The notes: generated by a model not told the origin, from the letters alone. DNA of 64,000 nucleotides from Cerasibacillus terrae (GCF_008039555.1 NZ_VDUW01000001.1:62001-126000); one strand, 5' to 3'; positions 35,830-45,205 are shown, numbered from the stretch's first letter. Translations and numbers: made by a program.

Positions 35830-35928
35830 ATGAAAAAAGGAACATTTTATTTACTTTTAGGTGTAGCTTCTATTGCTAGCTATATGTTTGTAACTAGAAA
35901 ATTGGAAGACACAAGAGATTTTCGTTAA
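35830..35928 (+). CDS. 32-aa single-helix membrane peptide
   Basis: Reads MKKGTFYLLLGVASIASYM and then FVTRKLEDTRDFR. A perfect GGGAGG ribosome site lies 10 bases before the ATG. The first 20 residues form one hydrophobic helix with a basic inner end; the tail is charged. It follows ndh by 45 bases and precedes the terminator, so it is probably cotranscribed with ndh. Not recognised. Confidence 0.6.
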   Translation: MKKGTFYLLLGVASIASYMFVTRKLEDTRDFR

Positions 35929-35948
35929 TATAAAAAAATGCTACTCTT

Positions 35949-35981
35949 AACCACCTTGTTATTGAACAGGGTGGTTTTTTA
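35949..35981 (+). terminator. Terminator after ndh and the small peptide gene
   Basis: AACCACC pairs with GGTGGTT (flanking T/G wobble) and six T follow. Confidence 0.8.
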
Positions 35982-36140
35982 AAGGCTATTTCCTGAAAGG
36001 TTATATTTATTGTAGGATCTATCTCCCAAAAACTAAATGAAAATGCATGTGCATAGTAATAAAGTTTTTTTACGATATATCTATTACATACATGAAAATC
36101 CTATCCTTATCAAATACTATGGATAGGGTGATATAAAATA

Positions 36141-36995
36141 ATGAAAAAAATATGCTTTATACTTAGTATTTGTCTGTTCATACAACCAAGCTCTGTTTTG
36201 GCTAAAACATTTATCATATCAGATGATGATAAGGTTAATGAAACCGTTGTAATTGATGAATTTAACGTAGATACAACGGGTTCACTTTTTGTCGATATGC
36301 ATTTATTACAGCAAATGATGAAAAATATCAATCAACAAATGTACAAAGCCCCGATTGATGCAAAATTAAGTACTAACAATGAAATTATTCCCGGTATACC
36401 TGGTCAAATGCTTGATAAAAATAAATTCATCAAACAATTTCAAGCATTTTTTTATCAAAATAAACAAGGAAAAATGCGTATACCGACGAAAGCCGTTCAT
36501 CCAAAAGTGGATGGTGAATTATTGACAGAAATAAGTGCAAAAGAAATTGGGTTTTTTTCCACTTCTTATAATGAGACAAATAAAGAACGTTCTCATAATA
36601 TCCGTTTGGCAGCAGAAGCAATTGATAATCATGTATTATTTCCTGGGGAGACTTTCTCTTTTAATAAAGTAGTAGGAGAAAGAACAAAGGAAAAAGGCTA
36701 TAAACGGGCTCCCGTCATTGTGAAAGGAGAATTGGCAGAAGATATAGGTGGAGGCATTTGCCAAGTATCATCCACTCTATTTAATGCAGTGAATTTACAA
36801 GGCATCCAAATCATGGAGCGCTATTCCCACAGTAGAGAGGTTCCCTATGTTCCACCAGGAAAAGATGCAACCGTTAGTTGGTGGGGGCCTGATTTTGTTT
36901 TTAAAAATAAATATAAACAACCACTTCTTATTCGTGCCAGTGCAAAGAATGGCACAATGATTATTCGTATCTTTTCATCAGATCATATTTCATAA
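36141..36995 (+). CDS. Exported VanW family protein
   Basis: 284-aa secreted protein. It has a signal peptide (residues 1-22, ending SSVLA) and a VanW domain at about 130-275 with FPGETFSFNKVVGERTKEKGY and GGGICQVSSTLFNAV, the family signature. A C-terminal WWGPDFVFKNKY...RASAKNGTM stretch follows. VanW domains occur in vancomycin clusters and in many Bacillus envelope proteins (YoaR-like), with unknown biochemical role. It is monocistronic with a terminator after it. The N-terminal half (25-125) has no recognised domain. Confidence 0.82.
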   Translation: MKKICFILSICLFIQPSSVLAKTFIISDDDKVNETVVIDEFNVDTTGSLFVDMHLLQQMMKNINQQMYKAPIDAKLSTNNEIIPGIPGQMLDKNKFIKQFQAFFYQNKQGKMRIPTKAVHPKVDGELLTEISAKEIGFFSTSYNETNKERSHNIRLAAEAIDNHVLFPGETFSFNKVVGERTKEKGYKRAPVIVKGELAEDIGGGICQVSSTLFNAVNLQGIQIMERYSHSREVPYVPPGKDATVSWWGPDFVFKNKYKQPLLIRASAKNGTMIIRIFSSDHIS

Positions 36996-36998
36996 TAG

Positions 36999-37030
36999 GA
37001 GGCTTGTCATTGTTGACATGCCTTTTTATT
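36999..37030 (+). terminator. Terminator of the vanW gene
   Basis: AGGCTTGTCA pairs with TGACATGCCT across TTGT (one mismatch), then TTTTTATTTT. Confidence 0.7.
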
Positions 37031-37108
37031 TTAGTGAAAATATTTATATTTTAATTTTTACTAAAAACATTATATAATTAAAATATACTAAAAATAAGGG
37101 GGAATTGC

Positions 37109-38899
37109 ATGCAGAAACAGGAGTATGAATTAACATGGGATTTAGATAGTATTTTTCCAGGTGGAAGTAGTTCACAGGAATTGCAACACTATATCGAGTC
37201 AATAAAAAAAGACATGATAAATCTTGAAATAAACGTGAAAAATTTTCATGCAAATGAAATATCCGTAAACGAAGATATTATAAAAATCATCAATGAAATG
37301 AACCCACTAATAAAGCGTTTCCGGGAAGCATCTGCATTTATTAGTTGTTTAAGTGCACAAAATGTAAATGATACAAAAGCTAATTTACTTGTCTCAGAAC
37401 GAAGTGAATTAGGGGCACAGCTTGGCTCTGTTCAAACAATTTGGAACCAAAAATTAGCGGAAATATCTGAAAATAAATGGAATCAATTAATGAAAGATTC
37501 TGCTTTACAAGAGTTTACATTTTATTTAAATGAGTGTCGCAACAATGCCAAACAATTACTCTCAACAGAAAAAGAAATTATTTTAAATAAGCTTGGCATT
37601 GATGGATATCATGCCTGGGGACAAATGTATCAAACAATTGTTGGAAAAATGACTATTTCCATTGAAGAAAATGGGAAAACTGTTCCATATTCAATCGGCC
37701 AAGCAGCAAACAAACTATCTAGTCCAGATCGGAATATTCGTCAATCAGTATTTGCGAAAATGCAAGAAGCGTGGCAAGAAAATGCCGATTTATTTAGTAA
37801 TACACTGAACCATTTAGCGGGTTTTCGCTTACAAACCTATAAACTACGTGGTTGGGACAATGTATTAAAAGAACCTTTAACTATCAATCGAATGCAACAA
37901 GATACATTGGATGCCATGTGGACAGCGATTACGAATAAAAAGAAATATTTTATACACTACTTTCAGAAAAAAGCGAGAATCCTCGGTATTGATAAAATGA
38001 GCTTCTATGATGTTGGAGCACCATTATCTGAAAAGGGACAAACATATACATATGCAGAAGGTGCAAATTTTATCATCAATCATTTTGAAAAATTCAGCCC
38101 AAAAATGGCACGCTTTGCAGAAAAAGCATTTGAAGAAAGATGGATCGAAGCTGAGGACCGTCCCGCAAAACGACCTGGAGGGTTTTGTACAAGCTTTCCT
38201 GCAAGTAAACAAACGCGTATATTTATGACCTATTCAAATTCGATGTCTAATGTTGCGACATTAGCCCATGAATTAGGACATGCATTTCATCAGCATGTCA
38301 TGGATGATTTGCCGGCAATGAATCAACGGTATGCCAAGAATGTAGCTGAAACAGCTTCCACATTAGCAGAAATGATTGTTAGTGATGCAGCAGTGCAACA
38401 GGCGAAAACAAAAACTGAGAAATTATCATTATTAGATGATAAATTACAACGAAGCATTGCGTTTTTTATGAATATCCATGCACGTTTTCTATTTGAAACG
38501 CGGTTTTATAAAGAAAGAAAACAAGGAATGGTCTCTATCGAACGGTTAAATGAATTAATGGAAAATGCTCAGAAAGAGGCTTATTGTGATACGCTTGATG
38601 AGTATGATCCGACATTTTGGGCATCTAAATTACATTTTCATATTACTGGTACTCCGTTTTATAATTTCCCATACACCTTTGGCTATTTATTCAGTCTTGG
38701 AATATACGCTTATGCCCAAGAAAAGGGTGGGACTTTTGAGGATGATTATATTGGCTTATTAAAGGATACTGGGCGGATGCAAGTAGAGGACTTAGCAATG
38801 AAACATCTCCAGGTAGACATTACAAAAACAGACTTTTGGGAACATGGAATTGATTTATGTATAAAAGACTTGGAAAAATTTGTGGAATTGTCCAAATGA
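37109..38899 (+). CDS. pepF: M3 family oligoendopeptidase (PepF-like)
   Basis: 596-aa cytoplasmic zinc metallopeptidase of family M3. The catalytic HELGHAFHQH lies near residue 386 and the third ligand Glu in AETASTLAEM about 27 residues later. The Tyr/His-rich substrate loop HITGTPFYNFPYTFGYLFS lies near residue 510. It is all helical, with no signal peptide. It degrades short peptides and helps clear signal peptides. GGGGGA precedes the ATG. The gene is monocistronic, and its terminator is shared with the convergent spoVA operon. Confidence 0.9.
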   Translation: MQKQEYELTWDLDSIFPGGSSSQELQHYIESIKKDMINLEINVKNFHANEISVNEDIIKIINEMNPLIKRFREASAFISCLSAQNVNDTKANLLVSERSELGAQLGSVQTIWNQKLAEISENKWNQLMKDSALQEFTFYLNECRNNAKQLLSTEKEIILNKLGIDGYHAWGQMYQTIVGKMTISIEENGKTVPYSIGQAANKLSSPDRNIRQSVFAKMQEAWQENADLFSNTLNHLAGFRLQTYKLRGWDNVLKEPLTINRMQQDTLDAMWTAITNKKKYFIHYFQKKARILGIDKMSFYDVGAPLSEKGQTYTYAEGANFIINHFEKFSPKMARFAEKAFEERWIEAEDRPAKRPGGFCTSFPASKQTRIFMTYSNSMSNVATLAHELGHAFHQHVMDDLPAMNQRYAKNVAETASTLAEMIVSDAAVQQAKTKTEKLSLLDDKLQRSIAFFMNIHARFLFETRFYKERKQGMVSIERLNELMENAQKEAYCDTLDEYDPTFWASKLHFHITGTPFYNFPYTFGYLFSLGIYAYAQEKGGTFEDDYIGLLKDTGRMQVEDLAMKHLQVDITKTDFWEHGIDLCIKDLEKFVELSK

Positions 38900-38903
38900 A
38901 ATA

Positions 38904-38934
38904 GGATAACCCCTTTCAGAGAGGGTTATCCTTT
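38904..38934. terminator. Terminator between pepF and spoVAE
   Basis: GGATAACCC / GGGTTATCC stem with TTTT after it on the plus strand. It overlaps the last codons of spoVAE. Confidence 0.75.
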
Positions 38935-39276
38935 TGGTTTAAATAAAAGCGCACCAATGACACCGAAAATAATAGCTGCTGAGATTCCCGAGCTAGTCAC
39001 CTCAAACATCCCTGTTACAACACCAATTAAACCATGTTCTTCTGCCTCTGCCATAGCACCATGAACAAGTGAGTTCCCGAAGCTGGTAATTGGTACGGTA
39101 GCTCCTGCACCAGCAAAATCAATTAATGGTTCATATAGACCTAGGCCATCTAGGATAGCGCCAAAGACGACAAATGTCGTTAATGTATGAGCAGGTGTCA
39201 ATTTAAAAACATCCATTAATATTTGTCCGATGACACAAATAATTCCACCCACAACAAATGCCCAAAAGAATATCAT
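38926..39276 (-). CDS. spoVAE: Stage V sporulation protein AE (SpoVAEb)
   Basis: 116-aa membrane protein with four hydrophobic segments and the family stretch [21 protein letters not shown]. It is part of the SpoVA channel that moves Ca-dipicolinate into the forespore and releases it at germination. The start overlaps the spoVAD stop by four bases (ATGA), showing translational coupling. The SpoVAC/D/Eb trio is the core operon present here; spoVAA/AB/AF are not adjacent. Confidence 0.93.
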   Translation of the reverse strand: MIFFWAFVVGGIICVIGQILMDVFKLTPAHTLTTFVVFGAILDGLGLYEPLIDFAGAGATVPITSFGNSLVHGAMAEAEEHGLIGVVTGMFEVTSSGISAAIIFGVIGALLFKPKG

Positions 39277-40289
39277 GATAATCCACTCCCAGACTCAATC
39301 GATACGGCATGTGCGATACAAGGAATTGTACCCTTTTGTTGAACAGTGAGGGGAGAGTGAAGTGCACCTGTAGCAACAGCTAATATTCTATTTACCTTAC
39401 CTTTAATTATCTTTTGCAAAAAATGTCCATAAATACCGACCGTTGAACAAGCTGCTCCACTTCCACCTGCTAAGACTGGCTGATCATTTTTATAAATAGA
39501 TAAACCACAGTCAATAAATTTATCTTGGCTAATATGAATACCTTTTTGATTTAATAATTCTAAAGAAGCTTCTCTTCCAACCTTTCCCAAATCACCAGTA
39601 ATAATAAGGTCATAATAGGAAGGAGGAACATTTCTTTCTTTTAAATGCGTCATAATCGTGTCAACTGCTGCAGGAGCCATTGCACCACCCATATTAAAAG
39701 GATCAGTCATTCCCATATCAACCACTTTTCCGATTGTTGCTGATGTAATGACGGGGCCTGTGCCTTGTTTAGCCACTAACGCACAGCCTGCACCTGTGAC
39801 TGTCCATTGTGCTGTTGGGGGTTTTTGACTTCCGTACTCAGTCGGATAACGATATTGGCGTTCTGTTGCAGCGTTATGACTAGATGTTCCTGTTAAAACA
39901 AAATTTGCAGCATTACTGTCTACCATATGCGCGGCCAAAGCTAAACCTTCTGTTGAAGTTGCACAAGCATTGAATAAACCCATATACCCGAAATCCTTTG
40001 AATTTATGGCAAAAGTAGTAGGTGTAATCTGATTGATTAAATCTCCACCAAGGAAAAATTCGACTTGTTCTTCTTGAATAGAGCTTTTTTTAATTGCTTG
40101 GTCAATTGCTTCTTCTAACAAGACTTGTTGTGCTTGTTCGAATGAATTTTGTTCCAACCAATTTTCATCATATAGAACATCAAAGGCATCCGGGATTTTT
40201 CCTTCTTTTTCTAATGGCCCACCAACAGTTCCAGTTGAAATAATTACTGGTTTGTTAGGAAAGTTCCATGTTCTTTTTCCTAAAAGCAT
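39273..40289 (-). CDS. spoVAD: Stage V sporulation protein AD (SpoVAD)
   Basis: 338-aa soluble protein with a thiolase/ketosynthase-like fold that binds dipicolinic acid. It has [12 protein letters not shown] at the start, the [11 protein letters not shown] segment and ASCATVGIYGH-like [14 protein letters not shown] near the C-terminus. The start is ATG 40289 (MLLGKRTW), overlapping the spoVAC stop by one base (TAATG). It works with SpoVAC and SpoVAE in the forespore inner membrane. Confidence 0.94.
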   Translation of the reverse strand: MLLGKRTWNFPNKPVIISTGTVGGPLEKEGKIPDAFDVLYDENWLEQNSFEQAQQVLLEEAIDQAIKKSSIQEEQVEFFLGGDLINQITPTTFAINSKDFGYMGLFNACATSTEGLALAAHMVDSNAANFVLTGTSSHNAATERQYRYPTEYGSQKPPTAQWTVTGAGCALVAKQGTGPVITSATIGKVVDMGMTDPFNMGGAMAPAAVDTIMTHLKERNVPPSYYDLIITGDLGKVGREASLELLNQKGIHISQDKFIDCGLSIYKNDQPVLAGGSGAACSTVGIYGHFLQKIIKGKVNRILAVATGALHSPLTVQQKGTIPCIAHAVSIESGSGLS

Positions 40290-40768
40290 TATAATCCCAT
40301 CCATTTCATTAAAATTGTTTTGATGATGGCAATAACGAAGGCTGCAAATACGCCATACACAATTACAGGTCCAGCTAACTTAAACATATTCGCACCAACA
40401 CCTAAAATAAAACCTTCTGTGCGATGCTCAATAGCTGATGATATGACAGAGTTTCCGAATCCGGTTACTGGAACAGCAGAACCAGCACCAGAGAATTGGC
40501 CGATTTTATCATATAAACCAAATCCAGTTAAAAGCATGGTTATGAAGATAATTGTAGCAACAGTGGGATTTCCAGCTGTCTGTTCGGTAAAATCAAAGAA
40601 ATAAATATAAAAAGTGGTAATCACCTGGCCAATTAGACAAATTAATCCTCCAACAAAAAATGCTTTGATACAATTTTGTATAATCGGACGTTTAATTTCT
40701 TTTTCTTGCTGGATTGCTTGATATTGTGTTTCATCTGGGCTTTTTCTTTGATTCTTTTCCTTTGCCAT
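40289..40768 (-). CDS. spoVAC: Stage V sporulation protein AC (SpoVAC)
   Basis: 159-aa membrane protein: a charged cytoplasmic start (MAKEKNQRKSPDETQY), then four helices with FSGAGSAVPVTGFGNSVISSAIEH. It is a MscS-like stretch-activated dipicolinate channel in B. subtilis. An AAAGGTATG site precedes the ATG. A lipoprotein gene lies 18 bases upstream and is probably in the same operon. Confidence 0.94.
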   Translation of the reverse strand: MAKEKNQRKSPDETQYQAIQQEKEIKRPIIQNCIKAFFVGGLICLIGQVITTFYIYFFDFTEQTAGNPTVATIIFITMLLTGFGLYDKIGQFSGAGSAVPVTGFGNSVISSAIEHRTEGFILGVGANMFKLAGPVIVYGVFAAFVIAIIKTILMKWMGL

Positions 40769-40786
40769 TTATATTCATACCTTTCA

Positions 40787-41242
40787 TTATGTTTGTTTTT
40801 TTGATAATTTGATAATTCGTTTTAATTCCTTTTTTAGTTCATTTTTATTCACTGATTTATCTTGGATTTCTTCCTCTAACTTATCTAATTCAAGGATAAC
40901 TTTTTGATCTGTAGAAACTTCTACTTTTTTAATTTGAAATTTTTCTTTAATATCTTTCTTTAGTTCCTTGCGAATGTCAGCAAGCTTAAAACGTTTCATA
41001 TGTGGAATCTCGAATGTAATGAGGATTTTTTCTTCATCGTTTACTGCTTGAACAGATGTAAGATCTTTATTATCTTTTAAGTATTCTTTTACTTGATTTG
41101 ATAATTGTTGATCAAATTCATTTTGTGTAGATAATTTCGTGTAAGACGGTTCTTCATCATTGGGTTGTTCCATTGAGGTAGCTTGGCATCCGATAAGAAA
41201 GAACAAAATCATCGATATAGGAATCACTTTTTTTATAATCAC
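40787..41242 (-). CDS. YhcN/YlaJ-like sporulation lipoprotein
   Basis: 151-aa lipoprotein with lipobox FLIGC (Cys about residue 19) and a compact alpha/beta domain rich in Lys and Glu (about 50-130), like the YhcN/YlaJ family of spore inner-membrane lipoproteins. The start is GTG 41242 behind AAGGTGAT. Being the first gene of the spoVAC-D-E unit, a role in spore germination is likely, but this is by position and family only. Confidence 0.7.
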   Translation of the reverse strand: MIIKKVIPISMILFFLIGCQATSMEQPNDEEPSYTKLSTQNEFDQQLSNQVKEYLKDNKDLTSVQAVNDEEKILITFEIPHMKRFKLADIRKELKKDIKEKFQIKKVEVSTDQKVILELDKLEEEIQDKSVNKNELKKELKRIIKLSKKQT

Positions 41243-41490
41243 GACACATCACCTTCTAGAAATAAAATTAAGATACAAGCTTACATTATATTTTCAGTTG
41301 TTCCTTCTGAATTATACGTATTATTTTCTTTTTATAATGAACTTCGATAAATAGATACTAAAAGAGCCCCAGCTTTAAAATCGAAAACACTTGAAAGTAC
41401 AAACTACACAGCTTCATTTTTCTTTATACTTCTTTTTTTATCTTCCATGTTACAATGAGATTAAAGATGGTTAGTTGAGGGGTGAAATGA

Positions 41491-41901
41491 TTGAAAACAT
41501 TTAAATTGAAAAAGTTAATTGTAAAAGAAGGTATTGAGGCAAAACTTTTGCAACATGAAATTAAATTATTGGATGGTTTAATTATTAATCGAGAAGATGA
41601 ACAAAACAGATGGTTAATTGAAGCATTTATAGACCAAAGCTATTTAGAGTTTTTTAAGCGACTAGAGGAAGAAAGACAGGAAATCATGTTAGAAGTAAAG
41701 ATTACAAAAGAAAGCAATCCACCTGCAACGTTTATTACAAACATCATTGGTGTAAACGAAATAGGAGACAGAATGAACGTTTTATTTATGGGAACAATTG
41801 TAGATAGACGTATTCATTATATTGAAGACTTATTAGAACGTTTAGTAAAGGAAGGATACAAAGGGGAAGAATTATTACGTAAGTTTAAAGCAATACTTTA
41901 G
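41491..41901 (+). CDS. ywpF: YwpF-like protein
   Basis: 136-aa cytoplasmic protein matching the B. subtilis YwpF family in length and in MKTFKLKKLIV...LLDGLIINREDE...WLIEAFID at the start. Function unknown; a link to cell-wall or stress genes has been suggested for the family only by neighbourhood. The start is TTG 41491 behind GAGGGGTG; the ATG at 41488 is out of frame and closed after six codons. It is monocistronic. Confidence 0.78.
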   Translation: MKTFKLKKLIVKEGIEAKLLQHEIKLLDGLIINREDEQNRWLIEAFIDQSYLEFFKRLEEERQEIMLEVKITKESNPPATFITNIIGVNEIGDRMNVLFMGTIVDRRIHYIEDLLERLVKEGYKGEELLRKFKAIL

Positions 41902-41907
41902 TATGGT

Positions 41908-41957
41908 ACTGGATGTCCTATTTCTGAAAGAATGGCAGGATCTCCTTTTTTAATTAT
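41908..41957 (+). terminator. Probable terminator of ywpF
   Basis: GGATGTCCT pairs with AGGATCTCC (one mismatch), then TTTTTTAATT. Confidence 0.5.
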
Positions 41958-42081
41958 AGATTAATAAAAATGAAAACAATTTATGAAAAAGGTTGTAAAA
42001 AAACGAGAAATATATTTCATTGCTTGCTATAATTATGTAAAGTTTATTGAAATTTTGTCGAAAATCAAGAAGGAGATTCTT

Positions 42082-43446
42082 ATGTATGATTCAAAGAAAA
42101 CATTCATAAAGAAAGCAAATATAATTTCCCCATTTCGAGCAATTTTGTTCTTTTATGTGGTTGCAATTATCTTTTCTACAATCTTATTATCTTTACCCTT
42201 TGCCTATAAAGAGGGAGCCGATCCCGCGTTTATTGATGTGGTATTTGTCGCTGTAAGTGCCATCAGTGTGACAGGTCTAACACCAATTACAATTTCTGAA
42301 ACATTTAATGAAATAGGCTATATATTACTAGCAATTGTCCTACAATTAGGTGCAGTTGGGATTATGGCACTCGGGACCTTTGTTTGGATTATATTAGGGA
42401 AAAAAATTGGTTTAAAAGAAAGACGTTTAATCATGACAGATCAAAACCAGACACAGTTTTCTGGTATGGTGCGCCTCGTAAAACAAATATTTCTTGTGTT
42501 ATTTGTGATTGAGTTTATTAGCTTCGTTATCTTGGGAACATATTATTTAAGATATTTCCCTCTAAATGAAGCATATTTAAATGGTTTTTTTAGTACGATT
42601 AGTGCGATTTCCAATGGAGGATTTGATATAACAGGAAGCTCTCTAATTCCTTATAAGAATGATTATTTTCTTCAGTTTTATACAATCATATTAATTATTT
42701 TTGGTGCAATTGGATTTCCGGTCTTAATCGAAGTGAAGGAATACTTATTTTCTAAAAAACGTAATCGGGTGTTTTTTCGTTTTAGCTTATTTACGAAATT
42801 AACCACCTTAACATTCTTAATTCTTATTGTGTTTGGAACGATATTCATTTTTTTACTTGATATGAATCAGTTCTTTGTTGGAAAACCTTGGCATGAAAAG
42901 TTCTTTTATTCCTTTTTCCAATCCGTTACGACAAGAAGTGCTGGATTAAGTACAATGGATGTGAGTCAACTAACAGAGCAAAATCATTTATTTATGTCAT
43001 TTCTAATGTTTATTGGGGCATCACCGAGCAGTGCAGGTGGTGGGATTCGAACGACCACTTTTGCATTAGTTGTCATTTTCATTTTTACATATGCAAGAGG
43101 TGGTGATTCCATTCATTTATTTAAAAGAGAAGTACATAAACAAGATTTAGTAAAAGCAGTTGTCGTCACTTTATTAGCAATTTTTGTGGCCTATACAGCT
43201 TTGATTGTTTTAACAGCGATTGAACCATTCTCTGTAACTGAGCTTTTCTTTGAAATTACTTCTGCTTTTGGTACGGTTGGATTGAGTTTAGGAATTACAA
43301 GTGAGTTAACTACTTTTAGCAAAATTATTTTAATGGTATTAATGTTTATCGGTAGAGTCGGAATTGTAACAGCTCTGTTTATGTTTAAAAGAAACAAAAA
43401 AGGTGGAAATTATCACTATCCAAAAGAAAGAATTATCATCGGGTAG
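42082..43446 (+). CDS. ktrB: Ktr/Trk potassium uptake membrane subunit (KtrB/KtrD-like)
   Basis: 454-aa ion-conducting subunit of the SKT superfamily. The four selectivity-filter repeats are visible: SVTGLTP, ISNGGFD, TRSAGLST and SAFGTVGLS, each with its key Gly. Eight to ten helices are arranged as four M1-P-M2 repeats. It needs a cytosolic KtrA/KtrC ring; ktrC lies in this window at 57.9 kb. ATG 42082 follows AAGGAG; the frame extends 33 codons upstream without a site. It is monocistronic. No c-di-AMP riboswitch was seen upstream. Confidence 0.9.
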   Translation: MYDSKKTFIKKANIISPFRAILFFYVVAIIFSTILLSLPFAYKEGADPAFIDVVFVAVSAISVTGLTPITISETFNEIGYILLAIVLQLGAVGIMALGTFVWIILGKKIGLKERRLIMTDQNQTQFSGMVRLVKQIFLVLFVIEFISFVILGTYYLRYFPLNEAYLNGFFSTISAISNGGFDITGSSLIPYKNDYFLQFYTIILIIFGAIGFPVLIEVKEYLFSKKRNRVFFRFSLFTKLTTLTFLILIVFGTIFIFLLDMNQFFVGKPWHEKFFYSFFQSVTTRSAGLSTMDVSQLTEQNHLFMSFLMFIGASPSSAGGGIRTTTFALVVIFIFTYARGGDSIHLFKREVHKQDLVKAVVVTLLAIFVAYTALIVLTAIEPFSVTELFFEITSAFGTVGLSLGITSELTTFSKIILMVLMFIGRVGIVTALFMFKRNKKGGNYHYPKERIIIG

Positions 43447-43487
43447 ATATGTTGATTGAAATAGTTGTCCTCTGCTTTTTCTTATTT

Positions 43488-43642
43488 AATGTGGTTAATT
43501 GGCTGTAAGACCTCCAATGAAAGAATTCGAGATACCCAAGAATTAAAAATGGAGGATCAACAGCCATTAAAGGCCCGATTCGTTCAACTAACAATCAGTG
43601 GGAGTTGAAGAAAACTCCCACTGATTGAAGTTTCACTTTATT
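43488..43642 (+). repeat. Dispersed structured repeat, copy B (full length)
   Basis: The head is GTGGTTAATTGGCTGTAAGACC. A long stem pairs GGCTGT..GACCTCC with GGAGGATCAACAGCC. CCCGATTCGTTCAAC follows, then a perfect 14-bp hairpin (AATCAGTGGGAGTT at 43593-43606 with its complement at 43613-43626). The tail is GAAGTTTCACTTTATT. Confidence 0.8.
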
Positions 43643-43819
43643 CAATGTGAAAGATATTAAATCGGAGTAAAAAAATTCAAAAGGAAGTTACCAAGATTGT
43701 CATTTGAAATTGCTTTATTTTACTAGTATTAGTTGATATGATAGTAAAGAGTAATAATAGCATTGATAGTCATATCGCGTTATATCGTACATATTGGACA
43801 CATTAGGAGGTGGACAGAC
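43643..43819. other. Intergenic stretch before the 27-aa peptide gene
   Basis: AT-rich. It contains a TTTACTA ... TAGTAAA inverted repeat around 43722-43751 and otherwise only the presumed promoter of the next gene. Confidence 0.35.
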
Positions 43820-43903
43820 ATGCTTGAAATTTTTATGGGTGCTGTTTGTGTCGGAATTTTATTATTGAATGCTGGAAGCTGTTTAGTTGACAATGAGAAA
43901 TAA
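43820..43903 (+). CDS. 27-aa hydrophobic peptide
   Basis: Reads MLEIFMGAVCVGILLLNAG then SCLVDNEK. It has a near-perfect TAGGAGGTG ribosome site seven bases before the ATG, which argues for translation. One hydrophobic helix with a short polar tail and two Cys. I do not recognise it. It stands alone between a repeat copy and a weak hairpin at 43924-43949. Confidence 0.5.
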   Translation: MLEIFMGAVCVGILLLNAGSCLVDNEK

Positions 43904-43923
43904 AATCCATGATAAATGGAAAT

Positions 43924-43949
43924 GGTCCATACAATCATATGTATGGACC
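43924..43949 (+). terminator. Possible terminator of the 27-aa peptide gene
   Basis: Nine-bp perfect stem GGTCCATAC / GTATGGACC, but followed only by TAATTTAAT, not a true T-run. Confidence 0.4.
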
Positions 43950-43962
43950 GTAATTTAATGTT

Positions 43963-44006
43963 TAATGCAAGTTTGTAAGACCCTCACTGATTGAAGTTTC
44001 ACCTTA
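43963..44006 (+). repeat. Dispersed structured repeat, copy F (short head-tail form)
   Basis: The head remnant (ATGCAAGTTTGTAAGACCC) is joined to the tail (TCACTGATTGAAGTTTCACCTTAT). The final TTA is the stop codon (TAA) of the signal peptidase gene on the other strand. Confidence 0.65.
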
Positions 44007-44528
44007 TCTTGTAAAAGACCATTCACTAAATGGAAAAATAATAATTTCGGATCGACCAATAATTTCATGTTTTTCAATAAACCCTAAACCATTTCGACTA
44101 TCCTTACTTTTTGCTCGATTATCCCCCATTACAAAATAACTTTGCTCTGGGACTTTTACTGGACCGAAATTACCTGTTAAACTTTTTGAATCATTAGATA
44201 GGTATTCTTGACCACTAGCTTCTCCGTTTATAAATAACGTATGATTTTTAACCTCTATTGTTTCTCCAGGTAAGCCAACAATTCTTTTTACGTAATTTTT
44301 TAAGGGACGTTGGATAATAACGATATCTCCACGGGCTGGTTCTCCAATAAAATAAATCATTTTGTTAAAGATGACTCTCTCACCATCCTCTAGTGTAGGA
44401 TACATACTGTCACCTTCAACAATCGAGGTTGCAAACACAAATGATCTTAAGAAAACTGCAACCAATATAGCGATTAAAAATGCTTTTATCCATCCTACTA
44501 TTTCATTTTTTATTTTTGTATTTTTCAA
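44004..44528 (-). CDS. sipS: Signal peptidase I
   Basis: 174-aa type I signal peptidase of the Gram-positive size class. One N-terminal membrane helix (residues 12-33) is followed by the catalytic Ser41 in GDSMYPTLEDG, the general-base Lys81 in YVKRIVGLPGE and box E GDNRAKSKDSRNGLGFI. It cleaves Sec signal peptides outside the membrane. The family usually has several copies per Bacillus genome (sipS/T/U/V/W). Its stop codon lies within the outer end of repeat copy F. Confidence 0.93.
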   Translation of the reverse strand: MKNTKIKNEIVGWIKAFLIAILVAVFLRSFVFATSIVEGDSMYPTLEDGERVIFNKMIYFIGEPARGDIVIIQRPLKNYVKRIVGLPGETIEVKNHTLFINGEASGQEYLSNDSKSLTGNFGPVKVPEQSYFVMGDNRAKSKDSRNGLGFIEKHEIIGRSEIIIFPFSEWSFTR

Positions 44529-44709
44529 ATGGAGACATCCCTTTCTGATACCTAATAAAATAAATGATAACGACTAATAAATCCATCTATGTTTAATAAT
44601 TGATACATAGGGGATATATATAACATGTTTCCTACCAATATAATAACATAGCTCTTTAAAGGTTTCTAATAGATTTAAGTCTGAAAATTAGGGAGGCTTT
44701 ATATACAGT

Positions 44710-44886
44710 ATGGGTACGCAAAAACAACTTATAGAAAAAATTGAATCTGTAAGAAAGGAATTGATAGTTGTTGTAGAAGAAGAAGGCTATCATAGCCCGA
44801 AGTCATTGGCTATTAGTAAAAAGTTGGACAAATTATTGAATTTGTATGAATTGCATAAGGAAAAAGACAAACTTAAAAATATATAA
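44710..44886 (+). CDS. Spo0E-family aspartyl-phosphate phosphatase
   Basis: 58-aa two-helix protein. The signature SLAISKKLDKLLNLYEL matches the Spo0E family motif (S-x-x-L-D-x-L-[IL]). Such proteins dephosphorylate Spo0A~P and delay sporulation. The ribosome site (GGGAGG) is about 14 bases before the ATG, a little long. It lies alone in an 440-base region with the next small gene. Confidence 0.75.
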   Translation: MGTQKQLIEKIESVRKELIVVVEEEGYHSPKSLAISKKLDKLLNLYELHKEKDKLKNI

Positions 44887-44988
44887 TTGAATTTTACCCC
44901 ATTGATGATTAAATTTTCTAATAATAGTGTATAGAAAAGTATTGTATTGGGAATAAATGTAGTTGAAGGTCAAAAGGGGTGACACATA

Positions 44989-45132
44989 ATGCGGACAAAC
45001 AAATTAACTTATGAACAACTTGTTGAACAGTTTAAGCAAGAATTAATGGCTGATGAAGAGCAGGTTGCTCAAATTGAATTACGTATGGAAGAGAGACTAG
45101 CTAGTCATTTAGATAAACAAAAACAAGCATGA
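44989..45132 (+). CDS. FbpB-like small protein
   Basis: 47-aa helical protein: RTNKLTYEQLVEQFKQELM, then DEEQVAQIELRMEERLAS. The pattern (T-[FY]-x-x-L-V-x-x-[NF]-K-x-[EQ]-[IL]-...-D-x-E...IE.R.E.R) resembles the FbpB small-basic-protein family, some members of which help an iron-sparing small RNA. This one is rather acidic in the middle. AAGGGGTGAC precedes the ATG. No Fur box was seen upstream, so an iron role is not supported here. Confidence 0.5.
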   Translation: MRTNKLTYEQLVEQFKQELMADEEQVAQIELRMEERLASHLDKQKQA

Positions 45133-45134
45133 TT

Positions 45135-45178
45135 AAAAACAGAAAGATCTAATGGTAGGATCTTTCTGTTTTTAATTT
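45135..45178. terminator. Bidirectional terminator
   Basis: A 15-bp perfect stem (AAAAACAGAAAGATC and its complement) lies between the small gene and the convergent EamA gene. Confidence 0.9.
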
Positions 45179-45205
45179 TTTATTCATGCAAGATATTTTT
45201 TTACT

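Noticed and set aside
38106-38119. TGGCACGCTTTGCA, resembling a sigma-54 promoter
   Set aside because: The spacer between the TGGCAC and TTGCA parts is three bases instead of five, and it lies within pepF coding sequence.
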